Shown piece by piece: positions 5,063-5,085 of a stretch of DNA of 5,085 nucleotides (the stretch's first letter is position 1; every line of letters starts with the position of its first letter). The translations under genes were made by a program, and so were the position numbers. Location: the NCBI GenBank assembly GCA_018714945.1, contig DVMO01000106.1:1-5085 (forward strand). Direction: 5' to 3'. Below the pieces are notes generated by a model. That model was not told the origin of the DNA and did no database searches. It saw only the letters and a list, made by a program, of their open reading frames with translations. This DNA comes from Fimisoma avicola. Lineage in GTDB: Bacteria > Bacillota > Clostridia > Peptostreptococcales > Anaerovoracaceae.

Positions 5063-5085
5063 CCTTAGGCTTGAAAAGGACATGG

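Noticed and set aside
4898..5083. Minus-strand 61-codon frame overlapping the metY start
   Set aside because: It overlaps the metY N terminus and leader out of frame, and covers the terminator hairpin; it has no family resemblance.

Overview
The window looks like chromosomal DNA of a low-to-mid GC Bacillota, probably a Clostridia/Lachnospiraceae-type bacterium. This is inferred from strong AGGAGG-type ribosome binding sites, near-consensus sigma-A promoter sequences, and the protein families present (a SEDS protein, MetA of the acetyl-CoA type, MetY, and a ThrH-type HAD enzyme). No transposase, integrase, phage, CRISPR, tRNA or rRNA gene is visible.

Layout: (1) 1-238 is a divergent control region. 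At the extreme left a minus-strand gene appears to begin (only about six codons are inside the window). On the plus strand a TTGATA-17 bp-TATAAT promoter serves rodA. (2) 239-1345 (+) is a full-length RodA-like SEDS peptidoglycan glycosyltransferase. (3) 1346-2096 is a 751-bp convergent intergenic region without a credible gene. It is packed with repeats: a 16-bp unit x3, an 18-bp unit x7.3, and a degenerate, partly palindromic array with a 42-bp period. A very strong hairpin followed by seven T's is the likely rodA terminator. (4) 2097-4994 (-) is a compact operon transcribed right to left, metY-metA-thrH, with gaps of 35 and 49 nt. (5) 4995-5085 is the operon leader. It holds an intrinsic-terminator-like hairpin with a T7 tract immediately before the metY ribosome binding site, which suggests transcription attenuation by a leader RNA cut off by the window edge.

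How the genes work together: MetA activates homoserine (Glu111 predicts acetyl-CoA as donor) and MetY replaces the acetyl group with sulfide to give homocysteine, the direct-sulfhydrylation route to methionine. ThrH-family enzymes dephosphorylate phosphoserine and can pass the phosphate to homoserine, so its place in this operon puts a second homoserine- and serine-linked activity under the same control. rodA belongs to cell-wall elongation and is functionally unrelated. The enzymes themselves are ordinary. The less ordinary parts are the tandem-repeat cluster between the convergent genes, the thrH linkage, and the truncated met leader.
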